NCBI GenBank assembly: GCA_963966315.1
Contig: CAWZYX010000001.1
Span: 1 to 64,000 of the forward strand
Direction of reading: 5' to 3'
DNA from: Winogradskyella_A sp963966315
Lineage (GTDB): Bacteria > Bacteroidota > Bacteroidia > Flavobacteriales > Flavobacteriaceae
Length of the DNA stretch: 64,000 nucleotides
Shown here: positions 1 to 7,984 of the stretch, one piece after another
Layout: every line of letters starts with the position of its first letter
Numbering within the stretch: the first letter of the stretch is position 1
Notes under the pieces: generated by a model
What the model saw: only the letters and a program-made list of their open reading frames with translations
The model's database searches: none
What the model was told of the DNA's origin: nothing
Program-made: the position numbers and the translations under genes

Positions 1-29
1 GTGGGCTCGGAGATGTGTATAAGAGACAG
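1..29. other. Nextera transposase adapter, not genomic
   Basis: The first 29 bases match the 3' part of the Illumina Nextera read-2 adapter, ending in the 19-bp Tn5 mosaic end (AGATGTGTATAAGAGACAG, positions 11-29). Reading the adapter in frame gives the peptide MCIRDR, a known contaminant signature in protein databases. The sequence to its right is in frame with GcvP, so the adapter replaces the remainder of gcvP at a contig end. Confidence 0.97.
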
Positions 30-1052
30 GGCCATGACCGCCAGGAGTACCTGTGCCGTACAAATGTTAGAGGTTGCTTTATCACGTTTTATATGTTGTT
101 CTCTGGTTTGTAAGGCCATACGCAGAGCACGCTGTTCGTTAAGGTCTTTTGTAACGCCAATAATTCTTCCCGGTACGTCTCTTTTGTAAGCCTCTTTTGT
201 AGCGAAATAGGCAGCATGCGGTCCACCATAGCCCATTGGAATACCAAACCTCTGAGTAGTTCCAACAACTACATCCGCACCAAAATTTCCTGGTCCTTCA
301 AGTAATACTAAGCTTAAGATATCGGCTGATACTGCAGTTTTTATATTGTTTTTAGTGGCTTTTTCAATAAAGGATTTTATATCACTTATTTGTCCATGTT
401 TCCCCGGATATTGGATCAGGGCTCCAAAAAACTCTTCAGAATGGTCGAAATCGTCCTCACAACCAACTACCAGTTCTATTCCTATAGGAGTTGCCCTTGT
501 TTCTAACAGGGAGAGGGTTTGTGGTAATACCTGGTCAGAAACAAAAAACTTGTTTACCCCAGCTTTTTTCTGAGCTCTGTCCCTTACCGCAAATAAAAGG
601 GCCATGGCTTCGGCAGCAGCAGTACTTTCATCAAGTAAGGAGGCATTAGCAATTTCCATACCCGTTAAGTCAATAACCATGGTTTGAAAATTAAGTAAGG
701 CTTCTAATCTGCCTTGTGCAATCTCTGCCTGATATGGGGTATATGCTGTGTACCAACCTGGGTTTTCAAGTATATTTCTTTGAATAACAGAGGGCAGGAT
801 GGAAGGGTGGTATCCCATTCCTATGTATGTCTTAAAGAGTTTGTTCTTCTGAGACAATTCATATATGTGGTTAAGGAACTCAAATTCACTCATCGATGGC
901 GCGAGATCCAAAGGTTTAAGAAGTCTGATTTCATGAGGTATGGTCTCTGAAATAAGCTGTTCCATGTCTTTCGCACCAATAAAATCAAGCATTTCCTGCT
1001 GCTCGTGTGTTCTTGGGCCGATGTGTCTTATGGCAAAAGAGGACGTGTTCAT
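30..1052 (-). CDS. gcvP: Glycine dehydrogenase (decarboxylating), P-protein, 3'-truncated
   Basis: N-terminal 341 codons of the P-protein of the glycine cleavage system, which decarboxylates glycine with pyridoxal phosphate and passes the aminomethyl group to lipoyl-GcvH. The start reads MNTSSFAIRHIGPR, the usual N-terminus, and the visible part ends in NICTAQVLLAVMA, a conserved stretch near residue 340 of about 950. The PLP-lysine half is missing because the contig ends in adapter sequence, so this is an assembly truncation and not a pseudogene. A TATTTTTG -7 box lies on the same strand at 1077-1084, about 25 nt before the ATG. Confidence 0.95.
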
Positions 1053-1076
1053 TCTTAAAATAGCTTTTTTAAGTTG

Positions 1077-1084
1077 CAAAAATA
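1077..1084 (-). promoter_or_regulatory. -7 promoter box of gcvP
   Basis: Minus-strand TATTTTTG fits the Bacteroidota -7 consensus TAnnTTTG and sits 25 nt before the gcvP ATG. No good -33 TTTG is visible at the usual spacing, so the call rests on the -7 box and position. Confidence 0.55.
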
Positions 1085-1170
1085 CACATAATTGAATGGT
1101 TAATTACTAAGAATAACTTAAGTTTTTAACCATTTGAATTGGTTATTAACACAATGGTTAAATTAGCGAA

Positions 1171-2007
1171 ATGAAGACTGCTGTACATCTTTTTGATTTT
1201 TACATAAAGAGTAGTCTTCATGTGGGTTTATCGGTATTTTCATTCACCGGGATCAGTTATTATCAACTGGGTCTAACTCCAGATATTCCTGTACTGGTTT
1301 TAGTTTTTTGCGCAACGGTGTTAGGATATAATTTTGTGAAGTATATAGGATTTGTTTCCATCTTAGAAAAAGACCATCGAAAATGGTTGAATGAGATTTT
1401 TGTTTTGTCTGTTCTTTTCTTGCTCACAGGGGTCTTTTTTTTCTTCAAGCTCAGGAATATTACTCAGACTCTCTTAGTAGTTTTGGGGATACTCACAATG
1501 TTATATGCCATGCCTCTGAGTTGGCCTAATCCCATTCAATTGGGACGAATTTATGTTCTCAGGGAAATAAAGGGTGTTAAAGTGTTTATCATTGCAGTTG
1601 TATGGTCATTAACAACAAACCTTATCCCGGTTTTGGAGTCCAAAGTGTTTCCAGATTCAGATTTTGTAATTCTCTTACTACAAAGGTACCTCTGGATTCT
1701 TGTGCTGATGATTCCTTTTGAAATAAGAGATTTGAAATATGATCATCATAGTATGGGAACCCTTCCACAGGAGCTAGGAATAAATGGTGTGAAGATATTA
1801 GGCTATATCATGCTGCTGTTGATAATGTCCCTTGAATTTTTTACAAACAACTCGCTGAGCTGTTATTTTTATGTAGAGTTGTTAATGGCTCTGCTGACAG
1901 GTGGTCTTATCTTTTGTACCAATGAAAAAAGGTCTGACTATTACAGTGCATTCTTTGTAGAAGGAATTCCCATACTTTGGTTAGGAATGATCCTGTTGCT
2001 TTGCTAA
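1171..2007 (+). CDS. Multi-pass membrane protein, UbiA prenyltransferase-like
   Basis: A 278-residue, very hydrophobic protein with about eight predicted membrane helices. A loop at about residues 188-208 reads EIRDLKYDHHSMGTLPQELG, which resembles the second aspartate motif (DxxxD) of UbiA-type aromatic or isoprenoid prenyltransferases. The first motif, NxxxDxxxD, is degraded: at the expected place there is GYNFVKYIG without aspartates. It could therefore be a divergent UbiA-family protein with altered or lost prenyl-diphosphate binding. Its 3' end overlaps the convergent small ORF at 1981-2259 by 27 nt. It is divergent from gcvP, and the region between holds four TGGTTA elements. The substrate cannot be told from the sequence. 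Confidence 0.7.
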   Translation: MKTAVHLFDFYIKSSLHVGLSVFSFTGISYYQLGLTPDIPVLVLVFCATVLGYNFVKYIGFVSILEKDHRKWLNEIFVLSVLFLLTGVFFFFKLRNITQTLLVVLGILTMLYAMPLSWPNPIQLGRIYVLREIKGVKVFIIAVVWSLTTNLIPVLESKVFPDSDFVILLLQRYLWILVLMIPFEIRDLKYDHHSMGTLPQELGINGVKILGYIMLLLIMSLEFFTNNSLSCYFYVELLMALLTGGLIFCTNEKRSDYYSAFFVEGIPILWLGMILLLC

Positions 2008-2259
2008 TTCAGCGTTAAATTTTTTTTGCAGTCGCTCTTTTTCAGAAAGGTTCAAACAGTCTATACCAGCTTTGTGAATTGATTCCGTTAACAGACTGTT
2101 TTGTTCCAAGTAGGATTTGGTCAGGTGACACCATGAGAGTCTCAATTTTAGTTTAAAGCGCTCTAATAAGGTAGCTTCGTTATATTGAGTCTTATCACAG
2201 ATGTGTTTTGCTTCCTCGCAGCTAATGAATAAGAAGTTTTTTTTCATAATCTGAAACAT
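1981..2259 (-). CDS. Small cysteine-containing protein, possible anti-sigma partner
   Basis: A 92-codon ORF beginning 10 nt after the stop of the sigma factor gene. A second ATG at 2247 (MKKNFLFISCEEAKHIC) may be the true start and gives 88 residues. The N-terminal CEEAKHIC stretch followed about 30 residues later by a WCHL segment recalls the His/Cys zinc signature of ZAS-type anti-sigma factors, although the pattern is not exact. No membrane helix is evident. Its position directly downstream of an ECF sigma gene supports a regulatory role, which is inference. The 3' end overlaps the UbiA-like gene on the other strand. Confidence 0.65.
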   Translation of the reverse strand: MFQIMKKNFLFISCEEAKHICDKTQYNEATLLERFKLKLRLSWCHLTKSYLEQNSLLTESIHKAGIDCLNLSEKERLQKKFNAELAKQQDHS

Positions 2260-2269
2260 TAAAATCCGA

Positions 2270-2824
2270 TCAAAACCACTTGTTCTCCATACACTGAGCT
2301 AGGGCCGTTCGGGCTCTGTGTATAATCACCCAAAGATTAGACGGGGTGATGTTGAGTTCATTACATATGGTTTCGGTATCGTAGTTTAAAATAGTTTTCA
2401 TTTTAAATACCAATCTCTGTTTTTCAGGTAGCTGCTCCAGACATTCATATATAGCTTCTCCCAGCTCCTTATTTTCAATATTCTCTTCAATGTTCTTATC
2501 CGTCAAATCAGAGACTCTTTCCTCCAGCCAATCACCTTCACTCCCCTCACTCTGATTGTATTTGACCTTCATCTCGGCCCTTCCTTTTTTGGAATTTATC
2601 CGTCTGTAGTAATCAATAATTTTCCTTTTAAGAATAGCGATGAGCCAAGTCCTTTCACTGGAGTTTCCTTTAAAGTTCTCCATGGATTTTAGACCTGCCA
2701 AAAAAGTTTCCTGAACGAGATCCTGAGCCACCTCGCGGTCATTTACGCGAGTAATTGTGTAGTTGAACAAATAATCTGAATATTTGTCGATCCATTTGAT
2801 AGGGTTTATTTTCTGTTTCACCAT
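2270..2824 (-). CDS. ECF-type RNA polymerase sigma factor
   Basis: A 184-residue sigma-70 family protein of ECF type, expected to direct RNA polymerase to a small regulon. Region 2 covers about residues 13-75 (EVAQDLVQETFLAGL and the RTWLIAILKRKIIDYYRR segment). Region 4 covers about 125-180, with LEQLPEKQRLVF and the recognition-helix part NITPSNLWVIIHRAR. The linker between them, about residues 80-120, is acidic and longer than usual. The protein ends in CMENKWF, a tail common in flavobacterial sigma factors of this group. It is the first gene of a two-gene unit with the small ORF 10 nt downstream. Confidence 0.9.
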   Translation of the reverse strand: MVKQKINPIKWIDKYSDYLFNYTITRVNDREVAQDLVQETFLAGLKSMENFKGNSSERTWLIAILKRKIIDYYRRINSKKGRAEMKVKYNQSEGSEGDWLEERVSDLTDKNIEENIENKELGEAIYECLEQLPEKQRLVFKMKTILNYDTETICNELNITPSNLWVIIHRARTALAQCMENKWF

Positions 2825-2872
2825 GGTTCGAACTACAACTCAATAAGGTTTAACAATAATAATTTATAAATC

Positions 2873-4903
2873 TTATTGCTCCAGAAGACCAGATCGCCGC
2901 AAGAGTGCTTCAGGTTGAGGGTCTTTACCCCTGAATTGTCTGTACAAGGTCATTGGGTCCTCGGTGCCTCCTTTTGAAAGGATAAATGCTTTAAACTTTT
3001 CGGCCGTTTGCCTGTTAAAAACACCTTCTTCTTTAAAGTACTCGAAGGCGTCAGCATCAAGTACCTCAGCCCATTTGTAACTGTAGTAACCCGATGAATA
3101 CCCACCTTGAAAAATATGTGAAAAGGAAGTACTCATACAGGTTTCAGGTACATCAGGATACAGTTCAGTAGCAGAAAAAGCTTTGATTTCGTGTTGTTTA
3201 ACTTCTGAGATACCGTCCGTACTATGGACATCATGCCAGGACATGTCCAGAAGACCAAAACTAATTTGCCTTAAGGTCTGCATACCCTGATGAAAGGTGG
3301 AAGAAGCCTTAATTTTTTCAATAAGATCCATTGGAATGAGTTCTCCCGTTTCGTAATGTGTTGCAAACATTTTAAGCGTTTCTTCTTCGTAACACCAGTT
3401 TTCCAGTATTTGACTCGGAAGCTCAACAAAATCCCAATAAACACTGGTTCCTGAAAGACTTGGATATTTTGTATTGGCCAACATACCGTGCAGTGCATGG
3501 CCAAATTCATGGAATAATGTTGTGACTTCATTAAACGTTAGTAGCGCTGGTTTGGAAGAGGTTGGTTTGGTAAAATTACAAACTATGGAAACATGCGGCC
3601 GTTCATTCTTACCATTTTTGATCATTTGAGGTTTAAATGAGGTCATCCAAGCGCCATTTCTCTTACCTTCACGTGGAAAGAAATCCGCATAAAACAACGC
3701 TACAAAGGCTCCCTCTTCATCAACAACTTCGTAGGTTAGGACGTCTTTGTGGTAAGTGTCGACTTTCTTTGTTTCAACGAATCTCAGACCAAATAGCCTA
3801 TGGGCTACCTCAAACGCTCCTGCGATCACATTTTCTAATTTAAAATACGGTTTGAGTTGCTCCTCATCAAGGTCAAATAGTTTTTGCTTTAATTTTTCCG
3901 AATAATATGCCGAATCCCATTTTTCGAGTTGATCGATTCCATCCTGCTCAAAGGCAAATGCTTGTAGCCTTTCAAACTCTCTAACCGCAGCTGGTTTTGC
4001 TTTTGTCAAAAGATTGTTCAGAAACTCTTTAACCAGTTCAGGCGATTTTGCCATTCGTTCCTCCAGAACGAAGTGAGCATGGGTTTTATAACCCAGTAAG
4101 TGTGCCCTTTTTGCTCTTAAACTAACGATCTTTAACAGTACTGACTCGTTATTATGTGCGTTGTTTTTGAATCCCTTACTTCCAAACCCTTTAGAGAGTT
4201 TCTCACGAAGCTTGCGATTTTCAGCATAGGTCATAAAAGGGATATAGCTAGGGTAATCCAATGTAATGATCCAGCCCTCTTTGTTTTTTTCTAGCGCGAT
4301 TTGCCTGGCGGCCTCTTTAGCACCTTCCGGAAGGCCGGCTAGATCTTTTTCATCCTTCAGGTGCAGCTCGAAACTATTGGTTTCAGCTAGAACATTTTCA
4401 CCAAACTTTAGTTTCAATTGACTCAGTTCTGCATCAATTTTTCTGAGCTCTTGCTTCTGATCTTCTGAAAGATTAGCTCCATTCCTCGTAAAACTTCGGT
4501 ATTTTTTGGCGAGGAGGGTCGACTCCTCTACATTGAGACTTAAGGTTGCTCTTGAATCGTACACTGCTTTTACCCGTTTAAAAAGACGCTCATTTAGGGT
4601 GATGTCATTGCTAAATTCAGAGAGCATTGGAGATACTTTTTGAGCGATCTCCTGAATCTGTTCGTTGGTCTCAGCAGAATTTAAATTGAAAAACAAGCTC
4701 GATAAACGATCTAATTCGTCACCCGAATAATCCAAGGCTTCGATGGTATTTTTAAAAGTAGGGGATTCAGAATTCTCAATAATTGCATCAATCTCTTTTT
4801 GAGCCTTCTTGATAGCCTTCTTAAACTCGCTCAGAAATTCATTCTCGTCTATTTTCCTGAACTCCACTGAATTAAATGGTCCATTGTAACTGATACCGCT
4901 CAT
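2873..4903 (-). CDS. M3 family zinc oligopeptidase (oligopeptidase A/Dcp type)
   Basis: A 676-residue thimet-type oligopeptidase that degrades cytoplasmic peptides. The zinc site is visible as FHEFGHALHGM, with the third ligand expected in the following helix, and the C-terminal catalytic domain has SHIFQGGYSSGYYSYKWAEV, typical of M3 enzymes. Length agrees with the family. The ATG at 4903 (MSGISYNGPFNS) is chosen over an in-frame TTG at 4930, because that TTG is part of the -7 box TAATTTTG at 4928-4935 and would lie upstream of the transcript. Whether it is a dipeptidyl carboxypeptidase (Dcp) or oligopeptidase A (PrlC) cannot be settled from sequence alone. Confidence 0.93.
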   Translation of the reverse strand: MSGISYNGPFNSVEFRKIDENEFLSEFKKAIKKAQKEIDAIIENSESPTFKNTIEALDYSGDELDRLSSLFFNLNSAETNEQIQEIAQKVSPMLSEFSNDITLNERLFKRVKAVYDSRATLSLNVEESTLLAKKYRSFTRNGANLSEDQKQELRKIDAELSQLKLKFGENVLAETNSFELHLKDEKDLAGLPEGAKEAARQIALEKNKEGWIITLDYPSYIPFMTYAENRKLREKLSKGFGSKGFKNNAHNNESVLLKIVSLRAKRAHLLGYKTHAHFVLEERMAKSPELVKEFLNNLLTKAKPAAVREFERLQAFAFEQDGIDQLEKWDSAYYSEKLKQKLFDLDEEQLKPYFKLENVIAGAFEVAHRLFGLRFVETKKVDTYHKDVLTYEVVDEEGAFVALFYADFFPREGKRNGAWMTSFKPQMIKNGKNERPHVSIVCNFTKPTSSKPALLTFNEVTTLFHEFGHALHGMLANTKYPSLSGTSVYWDFVELPSQILENWCYEEETLKMFATHYETGELIPMDLIEKIKASSTFHQGMQTLRQISFGLLDMSWHDVHSTDGISEVKQHEIKAFSATELYPDVPETCMSTSFSHIFQGGYSSGYYSYKWAEVLDADAFEYFKEEGVFNRQTAEKFKAFILSKGGTEDPMTLYRQFRGKDPQPEALLRRSGLLEQ

Positions 4904-4927
4904 CGTTTTTATATTGCGTTTGAGCAG

Positions 4928-4935
4928 CAAAATTA
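4928..4935 (-). promoter_or_regulatory. -7 promoter box of the M3 peptidase gene
   Basis: Minus-strand TAATTTTG matches TAnnTTTG and lies 25 nt before the ATG at 4903. It decides the start, since the upstream TTG start candidate is inside the box. Confidence 0.55.
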
Positions 4936-4994
4936 CGAGATATCAATGGTTAATTTGTTACTTCGCCTCTAAATCTCAAATTTTAAAGTGACGT

Positions 4995-6011
4995 ATGAAA
5001 AAAATTACATTATTAACTTTTTTTATGGGTTGTATAGTTATGGCACAGCCCGATCCGGAAAATGCGGTGACCTTTAATGGAATCGACCAGTTCATTATTA
5101 TGCCTGATTCTGATAACATTAACACTACTACAGTAAGTAATAGAACCATTGAAACCTACTTTAAAGTAAACGATGCCACCAACAGGCAGGTTTTTTACAA
5201 GGAAGGTGCGCAGGTTAATACCATTAAATTCTATGTGGAAAATGGAAATCTGATTGTAGGCTCCTACAGGAATAACGGAGGGCCTAACCACTCCATATGG
5301 TTTAGAACCCCTGTCAATAATGACACTTGGTATCACGTGGCTCTGGTACTTGACAATGCTTCAAGACTTCTGTTTTATTTGAATGGCGAATTACAAGCGA
5401 CCAATGAAAATTACTTCGAATTACCCAACCACCCTGGTAACTTTGAAATAGCCCGTACCCAAGGTCCGGCAAGATATCCAAACTGTTCTACCTGGGGTTC
5501 TAATGGTCTGGTTGACGAGTGTCTGGGCGATGTAACAAACACTGATAATGTTGAGTTGTTCTTTGGAGGTAGCATCTCCGGTTTTCGAATCTGGGATGAC
5601 GTTAGAACTGCAGATGAAATTATGATGTATAAAAATTCGCTCATTACTGATCCGGAAAGTCCAATAGGAGAAGGTTTACTTGCGTTTTTAGAAGGGTATA
5701 CCATGTCCTTTCAGGATGATAACGGGAATTTTGATACAGAAGACGCTCAGGGAGTTGTTTTGAGCCTTGATGAGCTAACTGTTGAGCAAATGAAAGTGTA
5801 TGTAGAGAATGGATTTTTAGAGGTGGATTTGACTAACTCCATGGTTCCGGATCGCATTGAATTATTTGATTTAATTGGTAAGTCTGTCGGTACAAGAGCT
5901 AATGCGTCGAGGATGGCTGTTCATCAACTTTCTGAAGGAATTTACATTCTTAAAATTCAGTTTCAGGGAAGAAGCGTTAGCAGAAAAGTATTGCTCAACA
6001 AAAGGTATTAG
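4995..6011 (+). CDS. Secreted LamG-domain protein with T9SS sorting domain
   Basis: A 338-residue exported protein. Residues 1-17 form a signal peptide (MKKITLLTFFMGC, cleavage near VMA-Q). Residues about 22-215 look like a LamG/concanavalin-like jelly-roll domain, with YHVALVLDNASRLLFYLNGELQ and GGSISGFRIWDDVRTADEI, typical of such domains in Bacteroidota surface proteins. The last 75 residues (VENGFLEVDL, ELFDLIGKSV, LSEGIYILKI, SRKVLLNK) fit a type A sorting domain of the type IX secretion system, so the protein is probably passed across the outer membrane and attached to the surface. Lone LamG proteins of this kind have no known enzyme activity; binding of glycans or adhesion is a guess. 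Confidence 0.88.
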   Translation: MKKITLLTFFMGCIVMAQPDPENAVTFNGIDQFIIMPDSDNINTTTVSNRTIETYFKVNDATNRQVFYKEGAQVNTIKFYVENGNLIVGSYRNNGGPNHSIWFRTPVNNDTWYHVALVLDNASRLLFYLNGELQATNENYFELPNHPGNFEIARTQGPARYPNCSTWGSNGLVDECLGDVTNTDNVELFFGGSISGFRIWDDVRTADEIMMYKNSLITDPESPIGEGLLAFLEGYTMSFQDDNGNFDTEDAQGVVLSLDELTVEQMKVYVENGFLEVDLTNSMVPDRIELFDLIGKSVGTRANASRMAVHQLSEGIYILKIQFQGRSVSRKVLLNKRY

Positions 6012-6089
6012 AAGGAAAAAACGCACTATAACTTATTGATAGAGTATGTTTTAACAATAGTTTATGAGGGTGTTGCATGACTTGGCTAT

Positions 6090-6175
6090 TATATTTGCAG
6101 CATCTTTATGAGTTCATGACTCATCAAAGAATTGATTAATAGCCAAAAGCCTCGAACCTGTCGGGGCTTTTTTTG
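6090..6175 (+). ncRNA. Candidate small RNA with its own promoter and terminator
   Basis: A -7 box TATATTTG (6090-6097) is followed by a perfect hairpin ATGAGT-TCATG-ACTCAT (6108-6124) and about 20 nt later by a rho-independent terminator (6146-6174). No plus-strand gene lies downstream, because purE is on the minus strand and begins at once, so a transcript of about 70 nt would stand alone. The only reading frame inside is seven codons (MTHQRID). No match to a known RNA family was recognised, and the -33 element is poor. Confidence 0.4.
6146..6174 (+). terminator. Rho-independent terminator between convergent genes
   Basis: Stem AAAGCCTCGA / TCGGGGCTTT (one G-T pair) with loop ACCTG, followed by a T tract. 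It ends either the LamG gene or the candidate small RNA, and lies just before the stop codon of the convergent purE. Confidence 0.85.
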
Positions 6176-6176
6176 G

Positions 6177-6656
6177 TTACAGTTCTTTAGAGGCAGAAAT
6201 GACCTTGGCCTTTAAGTTTTCCTTGAATACTATGATCCTGTTTTGTACCTCCTGATTTGAAGAACCAATTATTTGCGCTGCCAGGATACCTGCGTTTTTT
6301 GCCCCGTCGAGCGCTACAGTAGCCACTGGAACCCCTCCAGGCATTTGCAAAATAGATAGGACGGAGTCCCAACCGTCTATGGAATTCCTGCTTTTTACGG
6401 GGACTCCAATTACTGGTAATGGGGTGAGCGATGCGACCATACCGGGGAGATGTGCCGCTCCACCAGCGCCCGCGATAATAACGCTAAGCCCTCTTTTATG
6501 TGCATTGGACGCGTAATCAAACATTTTTTGGGGTGTTCTGTGTGCAGAAACGATGTCTACTTCAGTGGTTACCCCAAGTTCTTGAAGTACTTCAATTGCA
6601 TCCTGCATGACGGGTAAATCGCTTTTACTACCCATAATTATTCCGACTTTTTGCAT
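6177..6656 (-). CDS. purE: N5-carboxyaminoimidazole ribonucleotide mutase
   Basis: A 159-residue class I PurE, which moves the carboxyl group of N5-CAIR to C4 to make CAIR in purine synthesis. Seen in the sequence: GIIMGSKSDLPVM at residues 5-17, the substrate loop SAHRTPQKM and the GAGGAAHLPGMVA segment with the catalytic histidine. Length is typical for the octameric enzyme. It follows purK by 15 nt on the same strand, so the two consecutive steps of N5-CAIR formation and isomerisation are encoded in one operon. Confidence 0.97.
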   Translation of the reverse strand: MQKVGIIMGSKSDLPVMQDAIEVLQELGVTTEVDIVSAHRTPQKMFDYASNAHKRGLSVIIAGAGGAAHLPGMVASLTPLPVIGVPVKSRNSIDGWDSVLSILQMPGGVPVATVALDGAKNAGILAAQIIGSSNQEVQNRIIVFKENLKAKVISASKEL

Positions 6657-6671
6657 ATGGTTTTGATCTTA

Positions 6672-7829
6672 TCAGTTACTTATTACCTTAATGGTTCGTT
6701 TCACCTTTTCAGCCATTTCTCTTGCTTTCTCCATGTCTCTATGGACGATGGTAACATGTCCCATTTTCCTGAATGGACGAGTTGTTTTCTTGCCATAAAT
6801 ATGTGGTGTAACCCCTTCCAGGGAGAGGATCTTTTCCAGATTCTTATAGTAAACAGGGCCTTCAAAGCCTTCTGCTCCAACCAGATTGACCATAACTCCT
6901 GCTACTTTGCTTTCGGTAGATCCCAGAGGAAGACTGAGAATTGCCCTTATATGTTGTTCAAATTGAGAGGTAAAACTTGCCTCAATTGAGTAGTGCCCAG
7001 AATTGTGAGGTCGCGGGGCTACCTCGTTCACTAAAATCTCATCATTTTGTGTTTGAAACATTTCAACAGCAAGCAAACCCACGTGTTCGAAGGCTGCTGC
7101 AGTTTTTAGTGCTACCAACTCTGCTTTTTTTTGTATTTCTATTGGTACCCTTGCCGGACATAGGACGTATTCAACCTGGTTGGCTTCAGGGTGAAACTCC
7201 ATCTCAACCGTTGGGTAGGTTTTTAGATCGCCATTTGTCCTTCTTGCCACAATTACTGCCAGTTCATTTTTGAAGGGGATCAGTTCTTCAGCAATGCACT
7301 CCACATTTGGAAGATCGAGTAGATCGGAATAACGACGAATAATTTTAACACCGGTGCCGTCGTATCCAAACTGCGCACTTTTCCAAACAAACGGATAGGA
7401 AAGCCCTCCGTTATCAACCGCTTCATCAATTTCGGAAGTATAGGCAAATCTGCTAAAATCAGCTGTTGGTATGTTGTGATCTCGATAGAATAGTTTTTGC
7501 TTGGCTTTGTTTTGGATGATCCTTAAGGTTCCAGGTCGAGGGTAAACGCTTATTCCTTCCTTTTCAAGCTGTTCCAGTGCATCAACGTTTACATTCTCAA
7601 TTTCAATGGTAACGAGATCTGCTTTCCTTCCAAAATCCAGAACGGTCTTAAAATCCATCAAATCTCCCCGATAGAACTCATTACATGCAAGTCGGGCAGG
7701 TGCCTCTTCACTGGGGTCTATTACTAGTGTATGGATATCGTACATGCGTGTACAAGAGAGCATCATTTTTCCCAATTGACCTCCACCAAGAATGCCAAGT
7801 TTAAAGTCTGACGAAAAGTAGTTCTTCAT
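6672..7829 (-). CDS. purK: 5-(carboxyamino)imidazole ribonucleotide synthase
   Basis: A 385-residue ATP-grasp enzyme that carboxylates AIR with bicarbonate to N5-CAIR. The N-terminal dinucleotide-like fold shows LGILGGGQLGKMM; the ATP-grasp region has PFVWKSAQFGYDGTGV and the metal-binding stretch LVNEVAPRPHNSGHY. The C-terminal PurK extension is present. It is the first gene of purK-purE. A -7 box TATTTTTG lies at 7883-7890 on its strand, and a TTGAATT-TCAG-AATTCAA palindrome lies upstream at 7911-7928, shared with the divergent purine salvage gene. Confidence 0.97.
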   Translation of the reverse strand: MKNYFSSDFKLGILGGGQLGKMMLSCTRMYDIHTLVIDPSEEAPARLACNEFYRGDLMDFKTVLDFGRKADLVTIEIENVNVDALEQLEKEGISVYPRPGTLRIIQNKAKQKLFYRDHNIPTADFSRFAYTSEIDEAVDNGGLSYPFVWKSAQFGYDGTGVKIIRRYSDLLDLPNVECIAEELIPFKNELAVIVARRTNGDLKTYPTVEMEFHPEANQVEYVLCPARVPIEIQKKAELVALKTAAAFEHVGLLAVEMFQTQNDEILVNEVAPRPHNSGHYSIEASFTSQFEQHIRAILSLPLGSTESKVAGVMVNLVGAEGFEGPVYYKNLEKILSLEGVTPHIYGKKTTRPFRKMGHVTIVHRDMEKAREMAEKVKRTIKVISN

Positions 7830-7882
7830 CTAATAATTACAATGTTGATCTGGTAATAACCACCTTGATTAATACGTAATAA

Positions 7883-7890
7883 CAAAAATA
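7883..7890 (-). promoter_or_regulatory. -7 promoter box of purK-purE
   Basis: Minus-strand TATTTTTG, a match to TAnnTTTG, 54 nt before the purK ATG. No clear -33 element is seen. Confidence 0.5.
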
Positions 7891-7910
7891 CACTTTCTGC
7901 AGTGATTCTC

Positions 7911-7928
7911 TTGAATTTCAGAATTCAA
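7911..7928. promoter_or_regulatory. Palindrome between purK and hpt-adk
   Basis: Perfect inverted repeat TTGAATT-TCAG-AATTCAA. It lies about 20 bp upstream of the purK -7 box and 25 bp upstream of the -7 box of the fused salvage gene (7954-7961), a position suited to an operator acting on both. Confidence 0.45.
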
Positions 7929-7953
7929 AAATGGTTATTTGGGCATCTATGAT

Positions 7954-7961
7954 TATCTTTG
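7954..7961 (+). promoter_or_regulatory. -7 promoter box of hpt-adk
   Basis: TATCTTTG matches TAnnTTTG. Transcription would start near 7968, downstream of the longest in-frame ATG (7931) and upstream of the ATG at 7985, so it supports the later start. Confidence 0.5.
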
Positions 7962-7984
7962 ACGTTTCAAGATCTTCAGATCAA

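Noticed and set aside
1..189. ORF of 62 codons beginning in the adapter
   Set aside because: Its first residues are translated adapter (MCIRDR), and the remainder is antisense to gcvP.
6104..6140. Attenuator with leader peptide MTHQRID
   Set aside because: No plus-strand gene follows the terminator, so there is nothing to attenuate; kept as a small-RNA candidate.
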